Of a stretch of DNA of 64,000 bases, positions 10,111 through 21,410 are shown piece after piece; position 1 is the first letter of the stretch, and every line of letters starts with the position of its first letter. A program made the position numbers and the translations under genes. Under the pieces are notes generated by a model that was given only the letters and a program-made list of their open reading frames with translations, searched no databases and had not been told where the DNA came from. Source of the DNA: Lutjanus erythropterus. Its lineage: Eukaryota > Chordata > Actinopteri > Lutjaniformes > Lutjanidae. The stretch covers positions 33,130,852 to 33,194,851 of the forward strand of contig CM034607.1 of assembly GCA_020091685.1 (NCBI GenBank), read 5' to 3'.

Positions 10111-11244
10111 GAGTTGGGATGGTAATGCATTGAATTCTTCTTACACTTCTATTCTCTATGTTTCTCTGCAGAACATGTGCAATGCACCCTTCTTGCAACA
10201 GCAGAATTAAGAGCTGCGGATGTCATCGTTCCCTCGGACAGGTGTAAAAAGAAGAATCAGCAGCCAAAGTTGTGCATTTCTTTAAAGGACATTCCACGAA
10301 TAAATTTCTTTTCACAGAATATGAGGGTAAAACTTATTTAATGACTCCACATGGTATTCTACCGTTGTCATTGTGTGTTCAGGGCTGCTGAATGAAAAAT
10401 ACTGCAAAACAAGCAACATTCCTTTGTAAACAACTGAACTGGTGGCATGGAAAAAGGAGAAAACAGCATTTTCCATCTTGCAGTCTTGACCTATTTACAG
10501 GATGTCACAGCTCTTCTAATGCAGACAGAGAAAAGTGCACAGTACAATACATTCCTCTCTGTGGCCATTTCAAAATACTCTCCATCCCAGCGTTACATTG
10601 GATTTTCTTTCCCATCTGGATTAGCTTTTCATAAACTAATAAATGGCTGATTGAAGCCAGAGAACATGTGTTTGCTATGTAAGCAGAGCTCTTCTATGTG
10701 AAACAAACTTGCGTAGCATACATAATATTTTCAAGTACATGATCACTCAAAACTGATCCAAGAATTCCCAGAAGCAGCCGCAGGCTTTTGGCTCAGGTTT
10801 GATGCAATGTAAAGGTGCAATTGAAGCATTAACTCGCTTGAAGATCAAAAATGAGAAACAATCTGCAGCAATTCCCACAGCTGCTTCACCGGTCAGTTTA
10901 CTGATGCTGAGGAATATGGATGGATGGATTTCTTACTGTTCAACTATCAGGTTGCTAAATTTCTCATCAGCTCGGTGAAGTTTGGAGAGACTGTTTGAAG
11001 AGATAAGTTTTGGATTATCAGAGGACCGGGTGTTGCACCAAGGCTAGCAAAAAATGCACTTTAAAGATTCTCCCCCAATTCAGCACAACATACTTTAATA
11101 TTATGAAACAGACTCCAGACTTCGGACTGATGGTCAACAATGTAAAACCTTATCTGCATGACTGTCTGAAGGCATGCAAACCCTGGTGTTTCTTCGCTAG
11201 AACATTAACACCTCGCAGGTTAATATATTTCTGTTCCGTTTTTT
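10111..11244. other. Non-coding, nothing recognised
   Basis: The plus-strand frames at 10392-10650 (80 and 67 codons) overlap in two phases and match nothing known. The rest is plain AT-rich sequence. Confidence 0.45.
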
Positions 11245-11350
11245 CTTAAAGCTGCCGTAGGCAACAATTGAACATACAGAATCCAGACCTTCAATCTGCT
11301 AAGCCCCTCCCACCAAACCCACAAGCACAAAGACCCTGGTTCGTCTCGTT
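11245..11350 (+). repeat. Fragment of an interspersed repeat (TTAAAGCTGCCGTAGGCAAC start)
   Basis: The start ttaaagctgccgtaggcaac and the following aagcccctcccaccaaa resemble the beginning of a teleost MITE. I do not see the matching opposite end, so this is treated as a fragment. Confidence 0.3.
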
Positions 11351-12849
11351 GTGACTTGCCTTGCCAAAGATTCCCCTCCAGCGCTCAGGAACTTCATATT
11401 TGGCAACAAAAAACATGAGAAAGTACACTGTATCTAAACAAAAGGACAGCATTAATGATGGTACAATAATTGGAAAGAAAAATAAATTGCAAGGTAATAA
11501 AGTTTGCACCAGTGTTTTCATATGATCAGTGTCAGACTCACTATGGATGAAAATGTAATGAGGGCTGAAGGGTGCACAGAAAGCCTGCGTGTGAATCATA
11601 CCTGTTATGCTACATACCCTTAATACCAGCCATTAGTCATGTTGTTGGCCTTGGCTGTACGCTCTGTGCAGGCTCAAGCTGTTGACACTCATCAGCCTTG
11701 GATACATAGAGAATGCGAAGCAGTCTGAGGGCTGCAGGGCTGCCAAACAGTAGAGCCAGACAGCTGGCAAGGTACTGGCACGCTCTCAGCCTTCAGTGGT
11801 TGGATGTCCATTTGCGGGAAATGGTAAAATGCTGCAACCGAGACGGTCCAGATATTATTTAAATGTTTGCCTGTGTGCTGGGTGCAGAGAGGCCTTTTAG
11901 ATCACACACTGCACCACACGTGAAGAGAGCCATGGCTGCAGAAAATTCACTTGTGCTCAGTTTATTTTTTTTATGATTTTCTTATAATTTAAAGTTATCT
12001 TCAACATTACGGAAAACTTGCATGTTTTGTAACCACCAGAATCCTCTAAGAAAGGAATGGGTTTTGTAAAAAAATACTTCTTTGCAGATATTTTCAGATC
12101 AATAATGATAAAGGTTGCTTATTATCTTTTTCTCCAAACTTCAAACATGTTCTAGTTGTTATATTTTCTTCAAAATCTTTCTTCTGCAGTGACCCACTTT
12201 CCCATCAGCATCATTAAAACCTCATCTTGTTTTATGTCGTCTTATCTTTTCACAGGACAAGATTATCTTCTCTGTATCGATTAAAGTTAACATGTGTACC
12301 GAGGAGCGTTTGTGCAGTGAGAAGAGCCGAACTATTGAAGACATTTTCTCCCTCTTTGCAGCCTGTTTTCACTGTTCCACCTGCCTTCAAACTGACAGCA
12401 AGTGATCAGTGGGTTGATTTTCACTCTTCTCTTTCTTTGTCTTTCTTTTAGTCATGGTTGATTTAGTCACACTGAAGTTGCACATGATAAACACATGGGT
12501 TTCAGTAACACAATTCCCAGCGATGACACAGGTACTGACCACTCAGGACTGCAAACACACCTCAAGAAAGTCAAATGGTGTATCTGTGAGCTGTGTCACA
12601 TTGTTAAACTACAAAGAACACGAAAGAAGACAGCCAACAACATCACACTGAACTGTTCTTCTTCCGATAACCCATACACAGTACCTACATGCATCATGTC
12701 CTGTTAGTCCATTGTGTTTCTTCTGTGAAACAGTTATACTTTCCTGGCAGAGTGGAGTTATTATGAAGCTGCAGCATGCTGCACGCTGCAGGTAGTAGGT
12801 ACCCCTGCGGCATAATTTCTGGAGGCGTCCCTCGAGTGTCATGCTTTAA
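11351..12849. other. Non-coding, nothing recognised
   Basis: No named feature. A minus-strand frame of 102 codons at 11291-11599 and plus frames near 12227-12707 show no family resemblance. Confidence 0.45.
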
Positions 12850-12997
12850 TGTGTTGCTGAAGTCCAGTGACAGTCAAGGTATAGTGAGAAAGTCAACATT
12901 TGGAGGACGTGGATGTGTAGGTCAAACAAACAGAGGAATTTTACTCAGGAGAGCAGGGTTCATGTCCCCGTGTGAAACCAAAAGTCGACTTTGACTT
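12850..12997 (+). repeat. Dispersed repeat family A, partial copy
   Basis: The blocks gtcaaacaaacagagga, ttttactcaggagagcagg, gttcatgtccccgtgtga and accaaaagtcgac correspond in order to gctcaaacaaaaacag, tttcacccacaagatag and gtttgtgtcccatgtgagc in the copy at 44.6 kb. Confidence 0.5.
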
Positions 12998-13000
12998 CTT

Positions 13001-13755
13001 ATAAAGGAGAAGTGTGTGATTTCCAGTGGCATCTAACGTTCAAACCTTAGATTGCAACTAAGAGGATTTACCCCGACACCGCCCCTCTCTCACCATGAGT
13101 ACGGTGGCCGTCAGCGGACAAAATGGCGAGCGAAAGCTATCTCACAACAAACTACAATTGTGTGTGTAGGATGAATTACCTGTCCAGCAGAAAACAGGCA
13201 ACCTTGGCGTCACTGTGAAAACGTTTGTCCTCCATCAACGATTTCCATCGTGTAAATGCTATGCCGATGTTGATTCGTGTTTTTGCCGTTTCCTGTCATG
13301 CTTGTGTTTACTTTCTTCGCGTCTCCGCTTCTTGGATGACAGGGATTCACTGTCCACTGCTTTTTGTTCTGGTACAGTGTATGTATGATCCTCCATTTGT
13401 CAAAACTGTGCCAGTCAAGGTTCACAATGCTAAATGGTCTGCCAGCAATCACCCGCGTCTATCCTGCCCGTCTACTTCCGTGTTTACGCTGCAGCGTCTA
13501 CGTAAGGTCGCCATGGGCTTCCCAAGACTCACTGTTAGTGCAGTTTGTCCGCTCTGCGCTGCTGTAGACGGCGCAGGATGATGATCTCCGTAAGTCGACC
13601 CGACAGTATGTAACTATAAATGGTTATTTCTAAAGTAACGGGAACATATAGATTATGAGTTTACGTTGATTGATAATAATAAATAACATATTTATATATA
13701 ATATATCTCATTTATGTACATAAATTCCTGTAATTATTACACACTGGTCCTTTAA
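13001..13755. mobile_element. TTAA-ended MITE, long diverged copy
   Basis: The left end taaaggagaagtgtgtga and the right end ttacacactggtcctttaa form an imperfect terminal inverted repeat. The same ends flank a shorter copy at 29395-29797. Internal blocks shared with that copy include ttgtccgctctgcgctgctgt and the ataaatggttatttctaaag segment near the right. The TTAA ends suggest piggyBac-type mobilisation, which is inference. Open frames inside (up to 118 codons) are not recognisable genes. Confidence 0.6.
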
Positions 13756-13784
13756 GACATCACAAAAGTAATGTTACATTACAT

Positions 13785-14412
13785 GCATGAACTTACATAA
13801 GTAAAATATATATTCTAAGTCAAAGTATAATCTTTTCCTAAACCTACCCAAGTAATTTTGTTTGTTATAGTGTGTATAACTTGAAGCATAGGGCCACTGA
13901 CTGAGCTGCTGTATTTGACATGTTGGGAGCGAGAACGTGTTAGCTGTGATAGCTTCTTTTGTTTGGAACAGTTTGGCACTGTCATGACATTGAAAAAAGT
14001 TCCATGGTGCAAATTAACTTGTCAGAGCTCGCTAAATCTGAACCTGATGAGAATGATTTGTGCATATTCGCTTCACCTTGGAAAGCAGATCCATTGTTCC
14101 TGCAATTCCACTGAAATTAAATTTGTTTCAAATACTGATAAGACCAAACTTACAACTTGTTCTCATTGCTCGTTGCAGCTTGGTCAGTGGCCCTATGCTT
14201 CAAATTATGATGCTACAGGTTCCCCTTTAGTGTCACATGCAGGGATTTGCAGTAGTAGAATTTAGTAGAATTTCAAAATAAAGGCACAAAAACTACTTGG
14301 TCAGGTTTGGACAACAAAAAGACTGTGGTTTTGCTTAAAATAAGTGTGTTAGTTTCATAAACCGAGGTACATAACATAACTTACATATGTTACATAAGTT
14401 AGAAGGCAGTCA
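13785..14412. repeat. Fold-back built from two inverted family A copies
   Basis: The inner arms 13881-13909 and 14175-14203 are inverted copies with 27 of 29 positions matching (ttgaagcatagggccactga on the left). Further out, ctacccaagtaattttg (left) is matched in reverse by aaaactacttggtcaggttt (right), and the outer ends are aacttacataag and its reverse near 14391. Arms are therefore about 300 bp with indels. Either a palindromic element or a head-to-head insertion of two copies would explain this. Confidence 0.65.
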
Positions 14413-14419
14413 ACAATGA

Positions 14420-14760
14420 CTATTTGTTTCACATGGAACAGAAATGCAAGTGTCCTGGGTTCAGGCTCAGCGTTTGTTTGGAAGAGTTGAAGTGGATGGA
14501 TGGGTCAAACGTGGACTTTCTTGCTTTTTGTACTACATCACCTGACTTCAACGGCACATCAGAACACGACGCTAGAGGGGCACCTCTAGAAATGAAGCAT
14601 AGAGGCACCAACCAAGCTGCTGTATTTGATGCACTGGGAGTGAGACTTGGCTGTATATGAAGGTGGATGGCGCCACACAGCTAAAATGCTATGATAGCAT
14701 CTCCTGTAAAGGACAGTTTGCCACTGTCAACATGGTTGGCTAATATTCAATGGGGTGAAA
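14420..14760 (+). repeat. Dispersed repeat family A, further partial copy
   Basis: The blocks gatggatgggtcaaacg, cacgacgctagaggggc, caagctgctgtatttgatg and cactgggagtgag echo both the fold-back on its left (gagctgctgtatttgac, gttgggagcgag) and copy 1 of this family. Confidence 0.45.
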
Positions 14761-15659
14761 AAAGCTTCACAGTAAAATTTGCTTTTTCAGATGCTGGTAT
14801 GACTGAACTAATTGCTGAAAAGCTAGCTATAAACAGTATCAAAAATAGACATTGATTTAAAAAAAAACACTTTAAACACCAGTCATTCTAAAGGTAGAAT
14901 CAGTAGAGTATTAGAGCATATTATGCCTTAAAAGTTGAGATGGGATCATTGAGTTCAACTGGTATGAGGTTTAGGATCTGGGCTGGCGGACTGGACATTT
15001 AATGGGCCTTAATCAAAACCAGCACGGAAAATCAGAGATGAACAGCTGTGGTGGTAGAGAATGTGTCAAAACCTGCATGCAAATTAAGTTGTTGTTGGAA
15101 AAACAAAATGCATCCTACACAAACACCCTCCGGAGGGATGAGAAACAAGAAACACTGTGAAAGCGGCTGCTCGCGGGGTAGATGCTGGAGCATATTGTGA
15201 GTTTAGCACGTTGCAGTGCTGCTGAGAGATGGATTTTTTTCCGCGCTTGTGTGAAGGCTGCTAATGCATGATTGATCATCAATCAGTATTCTGCTGCCTG
15301 AGACGCAGGGGGATGCACCAGACCTGGAGCATTTGAAACATCTGCAACTGTGAAGCAAATACCAACTCCTCTGTAGAAACTGTCAAACCACATACATTTA
15401 AACGCCTCAAATCCACTGTATAAACAGCATAACAGCTGCGCCCAAACAAAGCTTTACAGGTGCACGTGTATGCATGGTCGCTTCTTTTCTGCTCTTACAT
15501 GTGACGTGGTGTGTGTGGTTATTCAAGAGTGTGCATGTGGGTAAAGTGATTTGCGGGGCTAAAAGGAAGTAATGGCCGCCATCAAACAGTCTCTCAGCAA
15601 CAACAACAAGGTTTATAGATGGAGAGGGAAAAGAGAGAGAAATAGGTAATAGATAGATA
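14761..15659. promoter_or_regulatory. Possible conserved non-coding island around 15120-15350
   Basis: Mostly plain sequence. Around 15268-15284 there is a symmetric tgattgat-c-atcaatca, an odd-length perfect inverted repeat of PBX/HOX-type ATCAATCA half-sites, within a denser, less repetitive stretch. I can show no conservation, so regulatory function is a guess. Confidence 0.2.
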
Positions 15660-16516
15660 CACTCTTAGAAATAAGGGTTCCAAAAGGGATCTTCGCGAAG
15701 GGCTGATGTTCTACCCAGAACTATTTGCTTCTGAGGAACCCTTTTTTTGAAGACCAGGTTTGTCAAGGATTATTTGTAAGACTGAAGCTTCCATTAAGAG
15801 TCTTTTTCATCCAAAGAACCCTTTTAGAGGGGTTCATATAAGGTTCGTCAAGGACCTTTTGTAGCATTATGTAAAAGGGTTCTCAGTGGAACATCTGTGT
15901 GGGTTCTAGATGGACATAAAAAGGTTCTCTGCAGAACCCCATCTGTGTGTCCTCAATACCTTTGGAATGTAAAAATGTTTTTGGTCAAACCCCCTTGGTT
16001 GGTTCCAAATAAAATCCGTAGACAATAAAAACGTTCTTACCGGGTTCTGAATAAAACTCTTGGAATATAAAAAGGTTCCCTGTAGAGCACACTCAGATAT
16101 GCTCTTGATAAACCCTTGGAATATAAAAACACTATAGGTAGAATCAGCCTTGGTGGGTTCTAGATTAAACCCTTGGAGTATAAAAAGGTTCTCAGTAGAG
16201 CCCTCTGGATGGATTCTTGTTGGCACCCTTAGAAGGTGGAAAGATTCTTGATAGAACCTCCAGAGAGGATTCTAGGTGGAACCATTACACCATAGAAGAG
16301 TTCTATTTCGAACTTCTCATAGTGGGTTCTGAATGAAACCTCTCACAGATGGTTCTAGGTATAACCCTTTATGTTTGCCTCTAGGTTGGACTTTTGGAAA
16401 GGGTTCCAAGTGGGACCTTTATACAAGGTTCTACCAGGACCAAAAAAGGCTTCTCCTATGGGGACAAGCCAAAAAACCCTTTATGGTTCTAGTTATCACC
16501 TTTATTTGTAAGTGTG
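15660..16516. mobile_element. TA-flanked MITE expanded by an internal ~55-bp tandem array
   Basis: The left end CACTCTTAGAAATAA and the right end, which in reverse reads CACACTTACAAATAA, form a terminal inverted repeat. Both sides are flanked by TA (15658-15659 and 16517-16518), as expected for Tc1/mariner-type insertion. Sub-terminal sequences also match in reverse (gaagggctg on the left, cctatggggacaagcc on the right). The interior from about 15901 to 16376 is a degenerate tandem array of GGTTCTAGNTGGAACC and GGAATATAAAAAGGTTC phrases. Units start near 15901, 15948, 16000, 16042, 16101, 16155, 16211, 16267 and 16324. No coding capacity. Confidence 0.75.
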
Positions 16517-16529
16517 TAGACAGCAGGGA

Positions 16530-16960
16530 GAACAAGTGTGATGAAGACATGTAGAAATGTGGTGGCAGAGATATCTCTGCAGATGGGGGGAGGCGGAGGG
16601 GAGGCGGGTGAGGAGGGAGCGGTCGGGAGTCTACACTCCGATCAATCAACATCAATTTAGTTCAGCTTATCCACAAAGCCGGGTACAGTACACGTCCTCA
16701 GGAGCTCTGAGCCTCCCGCTCGGAGGGCAGAGTGAGCGTGGCCGCTCCCCTGCGTATTAATTACATCTACTTATGTTGCCCAGGAGTTCCATGTTACTGT
16801 AGGTTTTTCTGCATTAATATGTTTTTTTATGGGACCTGCTGCTCTTGTGCTGATACTGCAGCCCGTCCTCCTGCTCCCGCTGCGTCCTGCAACCATATGA
16901 ATTAACTCTGTTCTGCCTGCATTTCTTTAGGCGAGTCGTGATGGATTTCGAAGGATAGTT
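16530..16960. promoter_or_regulatory. Possible conserved non-coding island
   Basis: A purine-rich stretch (16580-16630) is followed by mixed-composition sequence with homeobox-like TTAATTACAT and ATTAATATG cores near 16757 and 16814, and no repeat signature. Proposed only as a candidate enhancer on composition. Confidence 0.2.
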
Positions 16961-17900
16961 CATGCTACAGAGAAAATGAAGCTCTGATGTTTATTGTAAA
17001 GTTACAACTTTTTATTTTGCTGACATTTCTTTGTTGATCTTTGGAAAGCTGTAGCTAGGAGGCATTTCACAGCAAGGGCATAGAATTACACCAGAGACGT
17101 ACTTGCTTTTAACTACACATCCATACGCATCATGGCCACCTTGTGTATTCTGCCTCCATTTGGAGCGATGTTTGTGCACGTCATTAACATTAAATTAATG
17201 CTATGCTAACAGCAAGTATATCTCCAGCCTGCTGAACTGTCCCAACCAATAATTTTGATCAAATATTAAAATATAATAACTGTTTCAACATGCATGGATT
17301 CACTAACTCAAGTTTGAATACATGGAAAGCATAATTTTGAACTACTTTAAGTACATGTAATTGTAAAGTCAAGAAGAAATGAAGAATGACTTTTTAACCC
17401 TATAGGATCACATTTCCAGTAGGCTTGTGCAATGTCTTTTTTCATACCTTTATTCCTTCCTGACACTTTGCTGGGTTGTGTGATCTTATGGTGGTATTTG
17501 TGTAAAACTTGTAGTTGTACTACAGTATTTGTAGTACTTTTGGAAAACAACACACACTTAGTTGCTCTGCTTTGGTCTTGAGAAGCTGCAGCCATTACTC
17601 ACCGACAAACTCAAACCTAAAGTGTACATTTACTGCCAGACAGACAAGTTCACTGCTCACCTTTACCTTCGCTGTGGGGCGCGTTCACCATCACTCTCTG
17701 ACACAACAGACAGTAATTAGAGTGCCACTCACTCTCTCCCACACAAGTTACTCACTCACTATGCTGCGCTATTCTGACCAATCAGCAGTCTGTGGCGTTT
17801 GTTAGCTCAGCTTTTTCACTGGAACTAAATCCAAAATACTCTCAACATTGCGTTTTTAGATTTTGTACTGCCCCCCTCAGATATTATTCTATTTATCTAA
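16961..17900. other. Non-coding, nothing recognised
   Basis: Plain sequence. A phrase like aaccctataggatcacatt near 17397 recurs as aacccttttagatcacatc at 18229, so part of this may be an old local repeat. Confidence 0.45.
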
Positions 17901-18016
17901 TATGTGTTTGTTAATGGCGGGTTATTTGTAGAGAATTCTTGCCACTTCACAGGTTCTTTAATCCCTTTACAGAAATATCCCTAACTGAAATACAAAGTGC
18001 CCATACAATTCGTTCC
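17901..18016 (+). repeat. Direct repeat unit 1 (pair with 20516-20663)
   Basis: Shares ttgttaatg, ggttatttgtagagaattc, ccctttacagaaatatc and ctgaaatacaaagtgcccat in the same order with 20516-20663. The second copy has about 30 extra bases in the middle. The two are about 2.6 kb apart in the same orientation. Confidence 0.65.
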
Positions 18017-19029
18017 ATTTTAGTCGCTTAATTAAGTAATCTGGGCTCAAAAAGTGAACAATCAAAGATGAAAAGTCTATTTTGACATATCTCAAATATG
18101 ATTCAAATTAAAATTTCAACAAACAGGTGTGAATAAATAAAAGGCACACATTTAAAGTACTTTTAAGTGACTCTATATGTAATTATACTTTCTTTAAAAG
18201 TCAAAGGAAAATGAAAAAAGCTTCTTTAACCCTTTTAGATCACATCCCTGGTCACTGTTGTCCATCAGTGTCTACTTAGTGAGATTCAAAGGACTTGTGT
18301 TAATTATAGACGCAAAACAATGTGTTTTTAAGTTTTGAGCTGCCGCCCTGCAGCTCCAAGCTGGAAGACATATTGTCCCTCCTCCTACGGTGACATGAAA
18401 TATCCGCCCGCCTTTATTCCACAGATGTTTTATCATGAGGATGTTTTCTTCATCATAACACACCCCTATCTCCAAGAAATGAAATGGGCTATATATACTA
18501 CAATAGTGACTTTAATTGGCAATTATGTTTTGAGAAAAAACATAATTGCTGCCTGGATTATGTTCCCTGGTTCATTTTTTCCTTTTCTTTTTCTTTTTTT
18601 CGAGTGAAGGAAGTGCTACATTTATGAACCACAAGCTATTCCTGGGAAGGAGGTCGAGATTGATGGTGGGCGTTACAAAACACAAGACATCAGGGACTTT
18701 GGTTCTCAACCCACGTCATTTTGTGTGGTTAGTTTTAGGCAACAGAAGCATTTCAATTAAAATTGGGCTTTTGGTAATATTCAAATGTAATAAAGTAAAC
18801 ATTTCTTGCATATGCACCATTTCCTGTCAATACCTCGTGTTCAGGTACACAAAGGTGTCCAGTTTGATTGAAGCAGGGGTAACAGATAAAGTCACACTTC
18901 CAAAGAAACAGAGATATTAATATAATCCACTGTGTGACATAATACACAAAATCCTTCTAATTGTCAGCCTGATTTCAGTCATAAAATCGTCAAATCATAA
19001 TTTAGTTGCTTTTTGTAAGTTGAACTGTG
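18017..19029. other. Non-coding, nothing recognised
   Basis: AT-rich sequence. Plus frames at 18335-18920 end in Phe-rich low complexity and match no protein I know. Confidence 0.45.
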
Positions 19030-19185
19030 CTAATGATATCGCCTGATATCGATCACAGACCCCTTGATCAAATCACATCAAAATCATATCATGGTGGACT
19101 TTGTGACATCAGCAAATATTGTATTGTTGTCCAGAGAATCAATATGATATTGTATTGTGATGAAACTTGTAATTTACACCCCAGG
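19030..19185. repeat. Interspersed repeat fragment (GATATCG-rich)
   Basis: Repeated phrases tatcgcctgatatcgatcac, aaatcatatcatgg and caatatgatattgtattgtg recall a common fish repeat rich in ATATCG and TGATATTG. Borders are uncertain. Confidence 0.35.
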
Positions 19186-19589
19186 TAACCTCTATCAGAG
19201 TCTGTCATTTCATTCTGACACACTATAATAATGAATGGAAACCAGAAATAAATATGAAAATTTACACCTGTATAATCTTTAGTTTTCACCTGACATCACA
19301 CTTTCCCGAGTGAACACATTAATTCAGATCTGTGTTGGGTAGGAAGTGCTTCTTATTGATTCTTTTAGATGTTTTATTTAGCCAAGCAAAAAATGCAGAT
19401 ACGGTTTTTGCATCGATTCTAACTCCTTGCTGTTTAGATGAATAAATTACACGATTACAGGTTCAGCACAAATTGCAGAGGGGCGAGTGAAAATGGTGGC
19501 ATATGCCTTTAAAGAGCCCTGCATGTGAGGACTGAATTGTGTTTTTTCATTATCAATCAATGAACCCGCTGCTCCACAATGTGCTTCCT

Positions 19590-19760
19590 GCCTACCCTCA
19601 TCTCTCTCCGTCTCCATTTTTTCCTTCCCGTCGTTTCCTCTCTCTTTTTTCTTTCCAGCCTCGATTTTCTAACCTCTCGTCTTTCTTTTTTTCTCCTCCT
19701 CTCCGCTCCTTCCTCCTCCATCTTCCTCCCCTCTCCTCCTCTTCCTCTCCTGTGGGCCAT
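19590..19760 (+). repeat. Polypyrimidine tract
   Basis: About 170 bases composed almost wholly of C and T on the plus strand. The frames through it on both strands (Phe/Leu/Ser-rich, or Arg/Glu/Lys-rich on the minus) follow from composition and are not genes. Confidence 0.85.
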
Positions 19761-19856
19761 CAGAATTCATTACAGGCTGAGCTGATTCATGGCTCAGTCC
19801 CACATCATTGGAGAGCATGGAGGCATGCCTATAAATCTGCGGCTACACGCTACTGC

Positions 19857-19892
19857 ACTCACACACGCACACACACACACACACACACACAC
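19857..19892 (+). repeat. CA microsatellite
   Basis: An uninterrupted CA run with a few CG variants at its left edge. A second shorter CA run lies at 19986-20006. Confidence 0.9.
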
Positions 19893-20006
19893 CATACCAC
19901 ACAAAATACACTGCATGCATACATAGCATATCAAAGACATGGATAAATGAACATAGTGCACGAAGCAGAGCATGAACGCGGACACACACTAACACACACA
20001 CACACC

Positions 20007-20515
20007 ACCATGCAATTACAGGCACACATCACACAGACACATGTAGAAAGCCTTCAGCAGCGCACACACACAGCGTCCACCCTGTGAACCATCATTACAG
20101 ACAGCAACCTGCTGTGTGTCCTGTTCTATACGTTTGCAGCAAATGACTCCTGGCTTCATAACAAGCACGGGGGGTGCTGACGGTCCCTTAACTGTACAGA
20201 CACTCTGCAAATAATGACTTTTCTCTGTGCGTGCGTGTTTGTGTGTTTGTGCACTGTTATGTATGTAAGACTAAGAGGGAGATCAAGGGTGTCTTTTTAA
20301 GAAATCAGCTGCTTCGTTTTTCCACCATCAAGGTCTCGTTTATCAGCTGCTCGGTGAACAGCTGACGAGTCACATGCAGTCATATTGGTGCAGGTGTAAA
20401 AGAAAGCGTGTGACCTGATGATTCTCGCCGTTACTCTCATGGCAATACAATTTGCTGCTGTAGCTCCTCCACTTCCTCCTGTGTTGGGGCTTTGGATGCT
20501 GGTCTCTAGATCTGA
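20007..20515. other. Non-coding, nothing recognised
   Basis: No gene or named repeat. A GT-rich patch lies at 20226-20252. Confidence 0.45.
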
Positions 20516-20663
20516 TGCACATTTGTTAATGAGGGATTATTTCTAAGAGAATTCTCGCAACTGCTCAGATTCTTTGAGGCGCTCTCTGATGTCAGCTCAA
20601 AGGGTCAATTCCTTTACAAACACGTCTCTGACTGAAATACAAAGTGCCCATACAATTGATCCC
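20516..20663 (+). repeat. Direct repeat unit 2 (pair with 17901-18016)
   Basis: Carries the same ordered blocks as the unit at 17.9 kb (ttgttaatg, agagaattctcgc, cctttacaaacacgtc, ctgaaatacaaagtgcccat), interrupted by a ctctgatgtcagctcaaag segment absent from the first copy. Confidence 0.65.
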
Positions 20664-20771
20664 GTGTACCATCATATCATCACATCATCAGTGACTGTAC
20701 TTGAGTTCCAGGCTCTGTGGAGCAGTTTTTTTTTTTTTTTGTCAGTGAGGCTGTTTGTCAGTTGTCAGCTG

Positions 20772-20995
20772 TTAAATTAATCAGCAACTATTTTGATAAT
20801 CGATCGATCTGCTTTAGTAACTTTTAAGAAAAATGCAACTTAAATATTAATGTTTTCTGGCTTCTTTACTTTTCTATGACAGCAAACTGAATATCTTTGG
20901 GTTGTGGACAAAATAAGACATTTGAGGACGTCCTCTTGGCCTTTTGGAAACACTGATTTCCCTTTTTCATATTTCTTTTGACATTTTATAGACCA
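20772..20995. repeat. Interspersed repeat copy (GATAATCGAT ... ATATCTTTGGGTTGTGGAC)
   Basis: The order attttgataatcgatcg, gaatatctttgggttgtgga, caaaataagacatttgagga, ggccttttggaaacac and gacattttatagaccaacc matches a very common teleost repeat of the AATCGATTAAT type, probably hAT-derived. A second, partial copy lies at 39025-39150. Confidence 0.65.
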
Positions 20996-21038
20996 ACCAA
21001 CCCCAACCACCTTCATGCCGATTGAAGGTTGGGTTTAG

Positions 21039-21154
21039 TGTTTTAGTCCACAAAACAGCAGTTATTTTTTTCACCATTCACTTAAATTGTTTGGGAGATT
21101 CTGCAACGCTGTTTTACTTTGACCTCCCATCAGTGTTTTGTGGACTAAAAAACT
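21039..21154. repeat. Small inverted repeat
   Basis: gtgttttagtccacaaaaca (21039-21058) is repeated in reverse as gtgttttgtggactaaaaaa (21133-21152), separated by about 74 bases. Possibly the remnant of a fold-back element. Confidence 0.6.
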
Positions 21155-21410
21155 TTATTTTAGGTAAAATCTAGTACAGCGATACACAGAGAGACTCTGA
21201 CCTTACAGTCATAATAATATTACTTTTGATAAGAACAGTCACCAAAACTGTCCAGTGATTCAGTTAGTTAGCTGCTCCAGTCCACATGACTAAAAGGTCT
21301 CAAAGGTGGATTTCTCGTTTTCAAGATTTAGTTTGGATTCACTGAAGTCGCACAATAACAAAATCAAAGCAAATTTTCTTTTGCCAAAGAAGTCCAGTTG
21401 CTTTGAGGAG
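21155..21410. repeat. Dispersed repeat family B, diverged copy
   Basis: The phrases ttagtttggattcactgaag, cacaataacaaaatc and agaagtccagttgctttgag parallel atagtttggattcaccagac, cataatagcacagaaa and ggagtctggttgctttggag in the copy at 54946-55245. Confidence 0.5.

Noticed and set aside
19539-19946. 135-codon plus frame rich in Pro, Ser, Phe and His-Thr repeats
   Set aside because: It is a translation of the polypyrimidine tract and CA microsatellite.
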